The notes: generated by a model from the letters alone, not told the origin. Shown: positions 42,802-51,665, counted from the first letter of the stretch. The stretch: DNA of 64,000 nucleotides from Sphaerisporangium rhizosphaerae (GCF_042665155.1 NZ_JBHTCG010000041.1:1-64000); one strand, 5' to 3'. Numbers and translations: made by a program.

Positions 42802-43569
42802 ATGACAGAGACACGGCGCAGAGCGCCGGGGATGACACCGGAACAACGGCGCGACATGATCGTCAAGGCGGCGCTGCCGCTCGTCGCCGAGCACGGAGCC
42901 GCCGTGACCACCGCGCAGGTGGCCAGGGCGGCCGCCATCGGGGAGGCGACCATCTTCCGGGTGTTCGCCGACAAGGACGCGTTACTGGACGCCTGCGTGC
43001 TGCAGGCCCTCGATCCCGCCCATGCGCTGCGCGAGATCGCCGAGGTGCCGCTCGACCAGCCGCTCGCCGCCCGGCTGGCCGAGGCCGCCGAGGCCCTGCG
43101 GGCCCACCTCGACCGCATGGGAGCGGTCATCGGAGCCCTGCACGCCACCGGCAGGGCCGGCCGTCCCGCTCCCGGAGGCGACGCCGCCGGGGACGGGCGG
43201 CGAGGTGAAGGCGAGGCCGTCGCCGCCGCAGGACGGGGCGGGCCGGATGCCGGCCGGGGGAGAGGTGAGGCGGATGCCGCCGGGGCGGGGGATGGAGCGG
43301 GCGCCGCCGGCGGGGACGAGCCGGGCGCCGTCGAGGGGCGGGACCGTCCGGCCGGGACCTCGGGCAGGGAGGCGTCCGTCGCGCGGACCATCGCCGCCGT
43401 GGCCGAGCTGTTCGAGCCCGAGCGCGCCTCGCTGCGCCTGCCGCCCGAGCGGCTGGCGGCCATCTACCTGAGCATGCTGTACGCCCGTCCCGGGCTGGGC
43501 GGCGGCGACCGCGAACCGGTGCGCGCCCAGGAGCTCGCCGAGGTCTTCGTGCACGGCGCCCTGGCCTGA
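42802..43569 (+). CDS. TetR-family regulator with a low-complexity insert
   Basis: The ATG at 42802 gives 255 residues. The DNA-binding head is clear (RDMIVKAALPLVAEHGAAVT, then VARAAAIGEATIFRVFADKDALL). Between about residues 115 and 195 is a Gly/Ala/Asp/Arg-rich stretch (GRAGRPAPGG onward) that TetR proteins normally lack; the C-terminal helices resume at REASVARTIAAVAEL. The insert is probably disordered. Its target is probably itself through the adjacent palindrome. Confidence 0.85.
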   Translation: MTETRRRAPGMTPEQRRDMIVKAALPLVAEHGAAVTTAQVARAAAIGEATIFRVFADKDALLDACVLQALDPAHALREIAEVPLDQPLAARLAEAAEALRAHLDRMGAVIGALHATGRAGRPAPGGDAAGDGRRGEGEAVAAAGRGGPDAGRGRGEADAAGAGDGAGAAGGDEPGAVEGRDRPAGTSGREASVARTIAAVAELFEPERASLRLPPERLAAIYLSMLYARPGLGGGDREPVRAQELAEVFVHGALA

Positions 43570-43615
43570 GCCGTTCACGCCGGTGAGAACGCCCGGCGCT
43601 CCGAGCCGTCCCCTG

Positions 43616-44185
43616 TCAGGAGACGGAGGGCTGGGCGGACTCCAGCAGCTCGAGGGCGAGGCCGAGCGCCGCGTCCTTGCGCTCGTCGTCGGAGAGCTTC
43701 TCGTCCTTCAGCACGAACCAGGCGGCGTGCAGCGTGAAGATCGCCATGGAGCACCGCAGCCGCTCGTCGACCTTGGCGCCCTCGTCCCACAGGACGCCGC
43801 TGAGGGTGGTCATGAGGTTGCGCATCTTGTCGAACTTCGGGTGGCCGCGCAGCGCCGTCTGGTTGCGCTCCATGAACCGCATGAACGCGTGGTGCTGGCC
43901 GCTGTAGACCTCGGCGGCGTAGCGCCGGATGAGCTCGCGCCGGCTCTCGATCGTCCGGGGCTGCTCCTTGGCCCAGGCGACCAGGCGTTCGATGGCCGCC
44001 TGCCGGTCCTCGGCGAGGCTCGCCACTATGTCGTCCTTGGTCTTGAAGTGGTAGTAAAGTGCCGCCTTGGTCACCCCGAGCAGCTCGGCGATCTCCCGCA
44101 GCGAGGTCGCCTCATAGCCCTGCTCGGTGAAGAGCTGCAAGGCGATCTCCTGGATGCGGGCCCGCGTGTCGGTGTGTGGCCTCAT
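43616..44185 (-). CDS. TetR-family regulator of the adjacent exporter
   Basis: The ATG at 44185 gives 189 residues with a typical head (RARIQEIALQLFTEQGYEAT, SLREIAELLGVTKAALYYHF) and a ligand-binding helical body. It is divergent from the DHA2-type exporter gene; two near-palindromes with the half-site AAGT/ACTT lie between them, so it most likely represses the exporter until a toxic compound binds. Confidence 0.92.
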   Translation of the reverse strand: MRPHTDTRARIQEIALQLFTEQGYEATSLREIAELLGVTKAALYYHFKTKDDIVASLAEDRQAAIERLVAWAKEQPRTIESRRELIRRYAAEVYSGQHHAFMRFMERNQTALRGHPKFDKMRNLMTTLSGVLWDEGAKVDERLRCSMAIFTLHAAWFVLKDEKLSDDERKDAALGLALELLESAQPSVS

Positions 44186-44217
44186 ATGTCTTCAGACGCT
44201 CCCTGGTCCCCTATTTA

Positions 44218-44235
44218 ACTTGACGGCCGGTAAGT
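44218..44235. promoter_or_regulatory. TetR operator 1
   Basis: ACTTGACGGCCGGTAAGT is an 18-bp imperfect palindrome (14 of 18 positions symmetric) between the TetR gene and the exporter gene. Confidence 0.65.
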
Positions 44236-44262
44236 AGGCACTCTACCTTGGGCAGTATAGTC

Positions 44263-44280
44263 ACTAGCCGGTCGGCAAGT
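44263..44280. promoter_or_regulatory. TetR operator 2
   Basis: ACTAGCCGGTCGGCAAGT is a second 18-bp imperfect palindrome of the same pattern, 45 bp from the first, 32 bp before the exporter start. A TATAGT hexamer at 44256-44261 lies between the two. Confidence 0.65.
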
Positions 44281-44311
44281 AAGTGACCGTTCACCAAGGG
44301 GGCGTAAAAGA

Positions 44312-45922
44312 ATGACGGAGACCGAGGCCGAGGCAGTTCCCGGCCGTCGGCGGGAGGTCATGGTCGTCCTGCCGGGGCTGATGCTCGCGATGATCCTGGC
44401 GATGCTCGACAACATGATCGTCGGCACGGCGATGCCCCGCATCGTCGGCGAGCTCGGCGGCCTGACCCATCTCTCGTGGGTGGTCACCGCGTACGTCCTG
44501 GGGACCACCGTTTCCACCCCTATCTGGGGCAAGATCGGCGACCTTTACGGCCGCAAGACCATCTTCTTGTCGTCGATCGCGATCTTCATGGTCGGTTCGG
44601 CGTTGTGCGGCATGGCCGGGTCCGACCTGTTCGGCGGCACCGGCGACGGCATGATGGAGCTCATCGGCTTCCGCGCCCTTCAGGGCCTCGGCGCCGGCGG
44701 CCTGATGGTCAACGCCATGGCCATCATCGGCGACCTGGTGCCGCCCCGTGAGCGCGGCCGCTACCAGGGCATCATGGCCGCCATGATGTCGCTGGCGATG
44801 GTCGCCGGCCCGCTGGTCGGCGGGTTCATCACCGACCACCTCAACTGGCGCTGGGCCTTCTATGTGAACCTGCCCATCGGCGCCGTGGCGTTCATCCTGC
44901 TGGTCTTCCGGCTGCACCTGCCGAAGTACCGCACCGAGCACCGCATCGACTGGCTGGGCGCCGGCCTGCTCGGGGTGGGCATCACCGCCCTGGTCCTGAT
45001 CACCACCTGGGGCGGCAACGAGTACGACTGGGGCTCCTGGCAGATCCTCGGCCTGGTGGCCGTCGCCGTGGTGTCGCTCGCGCTGTTCATCCCGGTCGAG
45101 CGCCGGGTCGCCGAGCCGATCATGCCGCTGCACGTGTTCCGCGACCGCAACTTCACGCTGATCTCGCTGATCGGCTTCCTGCTCGGCTTCGCGATGTTCG
45201 GCGTGATCAACTTCCTGCCGCTGTTCCAGCAGACCGTCCAGGGCGCCTCGGCGACCAACTCCGGCCTGCTGCTCCTGCCGATGATGGCGGCCATGATGGT
45301 GGTCTCGCTCTTCGTCGGCCAGGCGATCACCAAGACCGGCAAGTACAAGATCTTCCCGATCGCCGGCGGCGCCGTCATGGTCGTCGGCATGTGGCTGCTC
45401 TCGCTCATGGACGCCCACACCGCCCGCTGGGAGACCGGCCTGTTCATCGCCGTGCTCGGCCTCGGCATGGGCGGTCTGATGCAGACCACGATGCTGATCG
45501 CGCAGAACAGCGTCGAGCAGAAGGACCTGGGCGTGGCCAGCAGCGCCTCGACCTTCTTCCGCTCGATCGGCGGCTCCTTCGGTGTGTCGCTCTTCGGCGC
45601 CATCTTCAACAACCAGCTCACCTCCAACCTGACCGAGAAGCTCGGCCCGCAGGCGGCGCGGATGGCCGAGAGCGGCGGCGGCCGGCTCGACCCCGCGTCG
45701 CTGGCCCGGCTTCCCGCCCAGGTGCGCGAGGGCTTCCTGGACTCGCTGGCGTCCTCCATCTCCAGCATCTTCTTCTGGGCGATCTTCTTCGCCGTGCTGG
45801 TGCCGGTCCTGTCGGCCCTGATCAAGGAGATCCCGCTGCGCAGCGGGCCGTCCGCCCCCGGCGCCGGTCCCAAGGACGGCGACCAGACCCCGGCGGCGAC
45901 GCCCGTGGCGGCGTTCGACTGA
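44312..45922 (+). CDS. DHA2-family drug exporter (MFS, EmrB/QacA type)
   Basis: The 536-residue product has about 14 membrane segments. Motif C-like and other MFS blocks are visible: LDNMIVGTAMPRIVGELGG at the start, the loop motif GKIGDLYGRKTIF, and RALQGLGAGGLMVNAMAIIGD-type sequence. It should export drugs or organic cations by proton antiport. The cytoplasmic C-terminus is Pro/Gly-rich. It is controlled by the divergent TetR gene. Confidence 0.95.
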   Translation: MTETEAEAVPGRRREVMVVLPGLMLAMILAMLDNMIVGTAMPRIVGELGGLTHLSWVVTAYVLGTTVSTPIWGKIGDLYGRKTIFLSSIAIFMVGSALCGMAGSDLFGGTGDGMMELIGFRALQGLGAGGLMVNAMAIIGDLVPPRERGRYQGIMAAMMSLAMVAGPLVGGFITDHLNWRWAFYVNLPIGAVAFILLVFRLHLPKYRTEHRIDWLGAGLLGVGITALVLITTWGGNEYDWGSWQILGLVAVAVVSLALFIPVERRVAEPIMPLHVFRDRNFTLISLIGFLLGFAMFGVINFLPLFQQTVQGASATNSGLLLLPMMAAMMVVSLFVGQAITKTGKYKIFPIAGGAVMVVGMWLLSLMDAHTARWETGLFIAVLGLGMGGLMQTTMLIAQNSVEQKDLGVASSASTFFRSIGGSFGVSLFGAIFNNQLTSNLTEKLGPQAARMAESGGGRLDPASLARLPAQVREGFLDSLASSISSIFFWAIFFAVLVPVLSALIKEIPLRSGPSAPGAGPKDGDQTPAATPVAAFD

Positions 45923-45937
45923 CCCGGCGCGACGCCT

Positions 45938-45969
45938 GACGGCCGTGACCCCCGTGGGTCACGGCCGTC
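45938..45969 (+). terminator. hairpin terminator of the exporter gene
   Basis: A perfect 14-bp stem (45938-45951 with 45956-45969) with a CCGT loop lies 15 bp after the exporter stop. The rest of the spacer to 46159 shows no gene. Confidence 0.88.
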
Positions 45970-46159
45970 GGTACGTTCGGTGGGGGCGCGGAGGCGGGTG
46001 TCCGGACGCAGGCCCGCCTTCCGTCCGGCAGGAGTTGTGCTGGAGATTGCAACTTTTGTAGTGGTTCGTCGGCTTTCGTCGGGTAGGGGACTCGTGCCGG
46101 GGTGCGAGGACTGATCATGGCCCCTGGCTGACCCGACGACTCGGACGCGGAAGTTCGGC

Positions 46160-47176
46160 ATGACGACACGAGACGGAAGACGCGTCGTGGTGGTGACCGG
46201 CGCCAGCGGAGGCATCGGACGGGCGACGGCCCGCCGCTTCGCCGCCAGGGGCGACGCGGTCGCGCTGCTCGCCCGCGGCGCCGACGGCCTGGAAGGCGCC
46301 GCCCGCGATGTGCGCGAGGCCGGAGGGGCGCCGCTGGCCATCGAGACGGACATGGCGGACCACGAACAGGTCGAGGCGGCGGCCGGCAGGTGCGAGAGCG
46401 AACTCGGCCCGATCGACGTCTGGGTGAACGTCGCCTTCTCCTCGGTCTTCGCCCCGTTCACGCAGGTCTCACCGGAGGAGTTCCGCCGGGCGACCGAGGT
46501 CACCTACCTCGGGTTCGTGAACGGCACCCGGGCCGCCCTCGAGCGGATGCTCCCCAGGAACAGGGGAGTGGTCGTCCAGGTCGGATCGGCGCTCGCCTAC
46601 CGGGGCATCCCCCTGCAGTCGGTGTACTGCGGGGCCAAGCACGCCGTCCAGGGCTTCAACGAGGCGCTGCGGTGCGAACTGCTGCACGACAGGAGCAAGG
46701 TCAAGGTCACGATGGTTCAGATGCCGGCGGTCAACACCCCGCAGTTCGACTGGGTGCTGTCGCGGCTGCCCGGCCATCCGCAGCCGGTGCCGCCGATCTA
46801 CCAGCCGGAGATCCCCGCCGACGCCATCGTCTACGCCGCCGACCACCCGCGCCGCCGGGAGTACTGGGTCGGAGGGTCGACGGCGGCGACGCTGATCGCC
46901 AACGCGGTGGTCCCCGGCGTCCTGGACCGCTATCTGGCCTGGAAGGGCTACTCCTCCCAGCAGACCTCCAAGGTGACCCGCCGGTTGCCGCCCAACCTCT
47001 GGCGGCCCGCGGACGCGCCCCCGAACACCGATCAGGGGGCGCACGGCTCCTTCGACCGCAGGGCCAAGAGCCGCAGCGTCCAGGTGTGGGCCTCCCAGCA
47101 CCACGCGACCCTGGCCGCGGCCCTGGCGGTGGCCGCCGGCGTCACCGCCCTCGCCTGGCGGGCCGCGCGCCGTTAG
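46160..47176 (+). CDS. short-chain dehydrogenase/reductase with C-terminal membrane anchor
   Basis: The 338-residue product has the NAD(P) motif VVTGASGGIGRA, a VGSALAYRGIP block with the catalytic Ser and YCGAK with the catalytic Tyr and Lys. After the core (about 240 residues) comes a linker and a C-terminal membrane helix (LAAALAVAAGVTALAWRAARR), so the enzyme is probably membrane-tethered. The substrate is unknown. The stop at 47176 overlaps the convergent VKOR-like gene by 4 bp. Confidence 0.9.
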   Translation: MTTRDGRRVVVVTGASGGIGRATARRFAARGDAVALLARGADGLEGAARDVREAGGAPLAIETDMADHEQVEAAAGRCESELGPIDVWVNVAFSSVFAPFTQVSPEEFRRATEVTYLGFVNGTRAALERMLPRNRGVVVQVGSALAYRGIPLQSVYCGAKHAVQGFNEALRCELLHDRSKVKVTMVQMPAVNTPQFDWVLSRLPGHPQPVPPIYQPEIPADAIVYAADHPRRREYWVGGSTAATLIANAVVPGVLDRYLAWKGYSSQQTSKVTRRLPPNLWRPADAPPNTDQGAHGSFDRRAKSRSVQVWASQHHATLAAALAVAAGVTALAWRAARR

Positions 47177-47700
47177 CGGGCGAAGCGCTGCGGCTCGCGT
47201 CCTCGCAGGGCCGCGGGCAGGGGGAGTCCGGCGTCGCGCAGTTCCCGCACCCGCCGCACGGCCGCTCCGACCTCGCGTGCGACCAGCAGGGCGACGAGCC
47301 AGGAGATGCCGGCCGAGGTGAGGCAGAGCGTGCAGAAGGTGCCGGTGAGGATGGGCTGGGCGATCACCAGGCCGACGCCGGTCAGGGCCAGCACGGCGGC
47401 CGTCAGGCCGAGCAGCACCACGATCCAGGGCCGGTCGTGCCAGCGCCGCCGTCCGCCCGACAGTTCCAGCACCGCCTCCACCAGATAGGCGGCGGCGCCG
47501 AGGGTCGCGTCCGACACCGGGAGCACGCGGGAGACGGCGGAGGTGAGCACCTTGCGGGAGCCGTCCCCGAAGATGGGGTCCCACACGGAGTGCACCACTC
47601 CGTACTGGAACAGCGCCAGATAGACCGATATGGCGCACCCGCACAGGGCGAGGGCGGCGACCGGGATTCTGCTGCGGAAAGAACTCGGACCTTCGGGCAC
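47173..47700 (-). CDS. vitamin K epoxide reductase (VKOR)-like membrane protein
   Basis: The product has four membrane segments, the block WDPIFGDGSRKVLTSAVSRV and the redox motif FCTLCL (CxxC) in the last pair of helices. VKOR proteins re-oxidise a disulfide-forming partner using quinone. Here the loop cysteine pair of full VKOR is not seen, as in a common actinobacterial subgroup. The start is uncertain: GTG 47700, after AGGGG, gives 175 residues. Confidence 0.78.
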   Translation of the reverse strand: MPEGPSSFRSRIPVAALALCGCAISVYLALFQYGVVHSVWDPIFGDGSRKVLTSAVSRVLPVSDATLGAAAYLVEAVLELSGGRRRWHDRPWIVVLLGLTAAVLALTGVGLVIAQPILTGTFCTLCLTSAGISWLVALLVAREVGAAVRRVRELRDAGLPLPAALRGREPQRFAR

Positions 47701-47961
47701 GCCGAGGCCCCTACCCGTGCCGGGGCCGGGCAAGCCCCGCGCCTTCCTCCCGGCCGGCGTCCCGTGTGGGGAATGGGCGGGGAATGGGCGGGAAAGGCAC
47801 GGAGCTTTCCCGGATGCGCGCGCCGCCACGTCCACGCCGACTCGCGACCGGTCGGCGCGGCGTGATTTCTTGTGCCCGCGACGGTGCCCGTTTCCTTTCG
47901 GGGGGAAATCGCTCCACCGGCCGGCGTGGATCCTGGAATTCACCCCTGCGAACCATGTGTC

Positions 47962-47982
47962 GCCGCCATTAGTCTTGGCGGC
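47962..47982. promoter_or_regulatory. hairpin in the leader of the NlpC/P60-like gene
   Basis: Arms GCCGCCA (47962-47968) and TGGCGGC (47976-47982) pair across a 7-nt loop 28 bp before the start. The remaining spacer from 47701 to 48009 holds no gene; two direct copies of GGGGAATGGGCG-type sequence occur near 47768-47791. Confidence 0.45.
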
Positions 47983-48009
47983 CGACAACACGGATTTACA
48001 AGGGGTGGT

Positions 48010-48870
48010 ATGTCCAGTAAGCAGATATTCATCAAATTCGCTATCCTTGGTGTCGCCGTCGCCTCGCCCACGCCGCTCGCCGTGGCCGGCGCCTTCGCCC
48101 AGTCCGCCGCCGCTCCCTCTCGCGCCGCCCACGCCCGTCCGGCGGACGTGACCCGGCAGAGCGTCATCGACCGGGCCAAGACCTGGAACCCGGGCACCCC
48201 GCAGCGGGTGCCGTACAGCCAGGGCAAGTACCACAACGGCTACCGCACCGACTGCTCCGGCTACGCCTCGATGGCGCTCGGGCTGAGCGCTCCGGGCCTG
48301 AACACCGTGGCCCTCGCCTCGCCGGGCGCGAGCAGCCCGATCGCGATGTCCGAGCTGCTCACCGGCGACCTGGTCATCGACGCCATCGGCGACAACAACA
48401 ACCGGCACGTCGTGATCTTCGAGCAGTGGGCGAACCCCGGGCGCACGTCCTACTGGGCCTACGAGCAGCGCGGCGGCTACGGAACCGACCATCGCGTCCT
48501 CACCTACGGCCTGCGGCCGGGCAGCGAGTTCCACGCCCGCCGGCCCCGGGTTTTCGGCGGCGGCGGGACCCCGTCGCCCGGTGGCAAGGTCTGGGTCGAC
48601 ACCTTCGCCGACGCGACGGGCTACCGCGAGCCGAACACCGGCGACCCGCAGGGCACGCTCGACAAGGGCACCAACTACGTCTACTGCCGCGTCCGGGGCG
48701 CCGAAGTCCGGCACGGGTCCGCGTTCAACCACTGGTGGCTGCGCACCGACCTCGACCGGACGAACCCCGGTAAGAACGGCCGCGGCGCCTACGTTTCCGC
48801 CTATTATCTCGCCAAATGGGGCAACGACGAGGCGAAGGACAATAACGGCAGAGATATCCCGAACTGCTGA
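48010..48870 (+). CDS. secreted NlpC/P60-like cell-wall hydrolase
   Basis: The ATG at 48010 follows AAGGGG. The 286-residue product has a Sec signal peptide (charged start, hydrophobic core, AFAQSAAA cleavage region). The catalytic-type Cys lies in YRTDCSGYASMAL and the His in NNRHVVIFEQW, in the order of NlpC/P60 or CHAP amidases. A C-terminal domain with conserved Trp and Tyr (VWVDTFADATGYREPN) may bind wall or substrate. It probably cleaves peptidoglycan outside the cell. Confidence 0.85.
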   Translation: MSSKQIFIKFAILGVAVASPTPLAVAGAFAQSAAAPSRAAHARPADVTRQSVIDRAKTWNPGTPQRVPYSQGKYHNGYRTDCSGYASMALGLSAPGLNTVALASPGASSPIAMSELLTGDLVIDAIGDNNNRHVVIFEQWANPGRTSYWAYEQRGGYGTDHRVLTYGLRPGSEFHARRPRVFGGGGTPSPGGKVWVDTFADATGYREPNTGDPQGTLDKGTNYVYCRVRGAEVRHGSAFNHWWLRTDLDRTNPGKNGRGAYVSAYYLAKWGNDEAKDNNGRDIPNC

Positions 48871-48950
48871 GCATTCCGTGAACACCGCGTATTCACCGGG
48901 TTGACCGGCGGCGTCGCTCGATAACGGAGAGAAGAGGTGGACGGCGGCAG

Positions 48951-48984
48951 AACGTCCCGCCGGTCGAATGACCGGCGGGACGTT
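48951..48984. terminator. strong bidirectional hairpin terminator
   Basis: A perfect 15-bp stem (48951-48965 with 48970-48984) with a GAAT loop is followed by TT, between the NlpC/P60-like gene and the convergent gene at 49045. Confidence 0.92.
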
Positions 48985-49044
48985 TTCCGTGCCGGCGCCG
49001 CCTGCCTCGGGGGGAGGAGGCCGCGCCGTCGGCGGGTTCCCGGG

Positions 49045-49629
49045 TCAGCGGGTCCACTGCGGGTCGCGGCCGAGGTAGCGCAGCAGCTCGGCGGTGGCGT
49101 CGTCGGCCGGGTGCGGGTCGAGGGCGGGGGCGTAGGCGAAGCCGCGCAGCGGCTCGGCGAGGACGCGGGCCACCGGCAGCAGGCGCTCGGACAGCTCGGC
49201 GTCCAGAGGCGACGGACGGCCGGTGGCGACCGCGATGTCCCAGGCGTGCACGGCGGCGTCCAGCGCGGCGGCGCCGACGGCGACCTCGGCGGGCAGCGCG
49301 CCCTGCGGCAGCGGCGTCGGTACGGCCTCCGCGCCGGGCGCCACGGTGGCGAATCCCCGTGCCGCGACCTCCAGGGCGCTTTCGAGCAGGTCCTTCGGGG
49401 CGCCGGGGGCCTGCGCCGCCGGGGCGAACGGGTTCTCCTTCGGGCCGCCGGCACCGGTGATCGCGGCGGCGTAGGCGCGCTGGTCGCCGGCGGCGTGCCG
49501 CAGCACCTGCGCCACGTTCCACTGCTCGCACGGGGTCTTGGCGGCCCAGTCGGCCTCGGCGGCCTCGGCGATGGTCGTGCGCAGCGCGTTGTGGGCCTGC
49601 TCAAGCAGCGACCAAGACGTGGTGGTCAT
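49045..49629 (-). CDS. TIGR03086-type protein (mycothiol-dependent isomerase N-terminal fold)
   Basis: The ATG at 49629 follows GGAGG and gives 194 residues. The helical domain starts with WSLLEQAHNALRTTIAEAAEADW and has TPCEQWNVAQVLRHAAGDQ (metal His) and the later LDAAVHAWDIAVATGR (metal His), as in the TIGR03086 and maleylpyruvate isomerase N-terminal (DinB-like) families. These bind a metal and use mycothiol or related thiols. It is divergent from a TetR gene with shared operator region. Confidence 0.88.
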   Translation of the reverse strand: MTTTSWSLLEQAHNALRTTIAEAAEADWAAKTPCEQWNVAQVLRHAAGDQRAYAAAITGAGGPKENPFAPAAQAPGAPKDLLESALEVAARGFATVAPGAEAVPTPLPQGALPAEVAVGAAALDAAVHAWDIAVATGRPSPLDAELSERLLPVARVLAEPLRGFAYAPALDPHPADDATAELLRYLGRDPQWTR

Positions 49630-49651
49630 GCGAAACCTCCGAGTTGAAGCG

Positions 49652-49669
49652 GAACGGATCGTTCTGTTC
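49652..49669. promoter_or_regulatory. TetR operator A
   Basis: GAACGGATCGTTCTGTTC shows arms GAACGGA/TCTGTTC (one mismatch) in the spacer between the divergent genes. Confidence 0.7.
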
Positions 49670-49680
49670 AAACTATATCG

Positions 49681-49698
49681 GAACGGAGCCTTCCGTTC
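49681..49698. promoter_or_regulatory. TetR operator B
   Basis: GAACGGAGCCTTCCGTTC has perfect 7-bp arms, centred 29 bp from operator A. A TAGAAT at 49703-49708 is a likely -10 element for the TetR gene. Confidence 0.8.
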
Positions 49699-49714
49699 AA
49701 GCTAGAATGGACGC

Positions 49715-50392
49715 ATGGAGCCCACGACAGCAGGCATGAGGGGACGCAAGGCCGAGGCCGCCCGCAACGACCGCACGATCCTCGACGCCGCGCGAGCGGT
49801 GTTCGTCGCCGACCCCAAAGCGCCGATCTCGGCGGTGGCGCACGAGGCGGGCGTCGGCGTCGGCGCCCTGTACCGGCGCTACGCCGGCAAGGAGGAGCTG
49901 CTGCGCACCCTCTGCGAGGACGGCCTGCGCCGGTTCACGGCGATCGCCGAGTCCGCGCTGGCGAGCGACGGCGACGCGTGGGAGGCCTTCGCCACGTTCC
50001 TGCGCGAGGTCGTCGACTCCGACGTGCACTCGCTGACCGTGCACCTGGCCGGCACGTTCACCCCTACGCGGGAGATGCACGAGCTGGCCGCGCACGCCGG
50101 CTCGCTCTCCGGGCGCGTCGTGGACCGGGCCAAGGCCGCCGGCGCGCTACGGCCGGACGTGGTCGCCGAGGACATTCCGATGATCTTCGACCAGATCACC
50201 GCGGTCCGTGCCGGCGACGCCGATCGCACCGCCGTGCTGCGCCACCGCTATCTGACCCTGCTGCTGGACGGGCTGCGCGCCGGCGCGCCGGCCACCCCGC
50301 TGCCCGCCTCCGCGCCGACCGGCGAGGAGCTCGGACGGCGCTGGCGGCACGCCGAGTCATCCCGCTCCTCGCAGCCCCCGCCCCGCCGCTGA
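49715..50392 (+). CDS. TetR-family regulator
   Basis: The ATG at 49715 gives 225 residues with the head RTILDAARAVFVADPKAPIS, VAHEAGVGVGALYRRYAGKEELL and a ligand-binding helical body. It most likely represses itself and the divergent TIGR03086-type gene through the two GAACGGA-type operators. The last roughly 25 residues are disordered. Confidence 0.92.
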   Translation: MEPTTAGMRGRKAEAARNDRTILDAARAVFVADPKAPISAVAHEAGVGVGALYRRYAGKEELLRTLCEDGLRRFTAIAESALASDGDAWEAFATFLREVVDSDVHSLTVHLAGTFTPTREMHELAAHAGSLSGRVVDRAKAAGALRPDVVAEDIPMIFDQITAVRAGDADRTAVLRHRYLTLLLDGLRAGAPATPLPASAPTGEELGRRWRHAESSRSSQPPPRR

Positions 50393-50654
50393 CCGGATCC
50401 TCGGGTGCGCCTCTGGCCCGCCGGGACCGGGACGCCTGACCGGGTCGTTTCCGGCCGGATGCGCTTCCTCGGGGTGATCACGTCGGGGGAGGCCGGTCGT
50501 GTCCGCCCGCGTGACGCCGACGGCGCGTACTTTGTCGCATTTGTGCTCTTTTGATGTGGTATGTACCTTGTTGGGAAGCGGTATGCGTGCCGATGGTCCC
50601 ACGCCGTCGTGCCCGTTGCCGTCCGTTGCCCACATCGCGCGTACCCGGCGGGAC

Positions 50655-50810
50655 GGCGTCCCGCCGCGGAGACACGCCCGCCTCATCCACACCTCGCGGA
50701 ACCGGGGACCCCCTTCGCGGAGTGAATCGGAGCACCGGCCCTCGAAGGGACGGACCCACAGGGCACTTCCGCCCGAACCCATCAGCCGACCCGGTAGGCG
50801 CGTGGAAGCA
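50655..50810 (+). promoter_or_regulatory. c-di-AMP riboswitch (ydaO-yuaA type)
   Basis: The leader of the lysozyme gene carries the ydaO core in order: GCGGAACCGGGG at 50696-50707, GAGTGAATCGG at 50720-50730, and CCGAACCCATCAGCC at 50773-50787, followed by GACCCGGTAGGCG to 50800. In actinobacteria this riboswitch commonly precedes cell-wall lytic genes and turns expression down when c-di-AMP is high. The outer limits are approximate. The DNA upstream (50393-50654) holds no gene but has AT-rich promoter-like sequence near 50530-50570. Confidence 0.88.
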
Positions 50811-50825
50811 AGGAGCGAGCCCTTC

Positions 50826-51575
50826 ATGCCCATCGACCGGCTTTCCTCGATCTTCTCCCACCTCAAGAACCGGCTGGACCTGTCCGGCGCGCGCCTCTAC
50901 TCCGCCATGGCGGGGGTGATCGTGGCCGTGCTCGCCATCGTGGCGGCCGTCGTGGTGACCGGCCCGGCGGACGCCGCCCCCAGCAGCGCCTCCTCGGAGC
51001 GCCCCTACGGTCAGGACGTGTCCGCCTACGAGTCCGACCACGACTGGAACGCCAGCCAGGCGCAGTTCGGCATCATCAAGGCCACCGAGGGCCTGACCTT
51101 CCGCGACTCCGCGTTCGCCCGCCACTGGGCCGAACTCGGCAAGAAGGGCATCGTGCGCGGCGCCTACCACTACGGTCACCCCGGCAACGACCCCATCGCC
51201 GAGGCCGACCACTTCCTGTCGGTGGTGGACGCCCAGCCCGCCGAGACCGGCGACCTGCTCGTGCTGGACCTGGAGACCAGCGACGGCCGGTCGGTCGCGC
51301 AGGTCAACGCCTGGGCCAAGACCTGGCTGGCCCACGTGAAGGACGAGACCGGCGTCACCCCGCTGTTCTACAGCGGCTGGAACTTCGCCGACACCTACGG
51401 CCACGGCCTGGCCGAGTACCCCTTGTGGGTGGCCTACTACGGCAGGGAAAAGGGCGACGTCACCCCGCCCGCCGACTGGAAGAGCTGGGCGATCCACCAG
51501 TACACCGACGTCCCCATCGACCAGAACGTCTCCGCGCTGACCACCGGCCAGTTGCGCGCGCTCGGCCGCCCCTGA
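50826..51575 (+). CDS. secreted GH25 lysozyme-like muramidase
   Basis: The ATG at 50826 follows AAGGAGCG. The 249-residue product has an N-terminal signal or membrane anchor (AMAGVIVAVLAIVAAVVVTG, then PADAAPSS) and a GH25 domain: GQDVSAYESDHDW, FGIIKATEG, GAYHYGHP and the catalytic DLETSDG. It would cut the glycan strands of peptidoglycan. It lies directly behind a c-di-AMP riboswitch. Confidence 0.92.
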   Translation: MPIDRLSSIFSHLKNRLDLSGARLYSAMAGVIVAVLAIVAAVVVTGPADAAPSSASSERPYGQDVSAYESDHDWNASQAQFGIIKATEGLTFRDSAFARHWAELGKKGIVRGAYHYGHPGNDPIAEADHFLSVVDAQPAETGDLLVLDLETSDGRSVAQVNAWAKTWLAHVKDETGVTPLFYSGWNFADTYGHGLAEYPLWVAYYGREKGDVTPPADWKSWAIHQYTDVPIDQNVSALTTGQLRALGRP

Positions 51576-51591
51576 GCGACGGCGCCTCGGC

Positions 51592-51627
51592 GGAACCGGC
51601 AGGACCGGCAGGACCGGCAGGACCGGG
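51592..51627. repeat. four tandem 9-bp repeats
   Basis: Units AGGACCGGC repeat four times (outer copies with one change), between the lysozyme stop and the next gene. A CCGGGA/TCCCGG hairpin with GGATC loop follows at about 51623-51639. Confidence 0.85.
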
Positions 51628-51665
51628 AGGATCTCCCGGGCGGGCGCGGGTAGTAGCGTCTGCTC

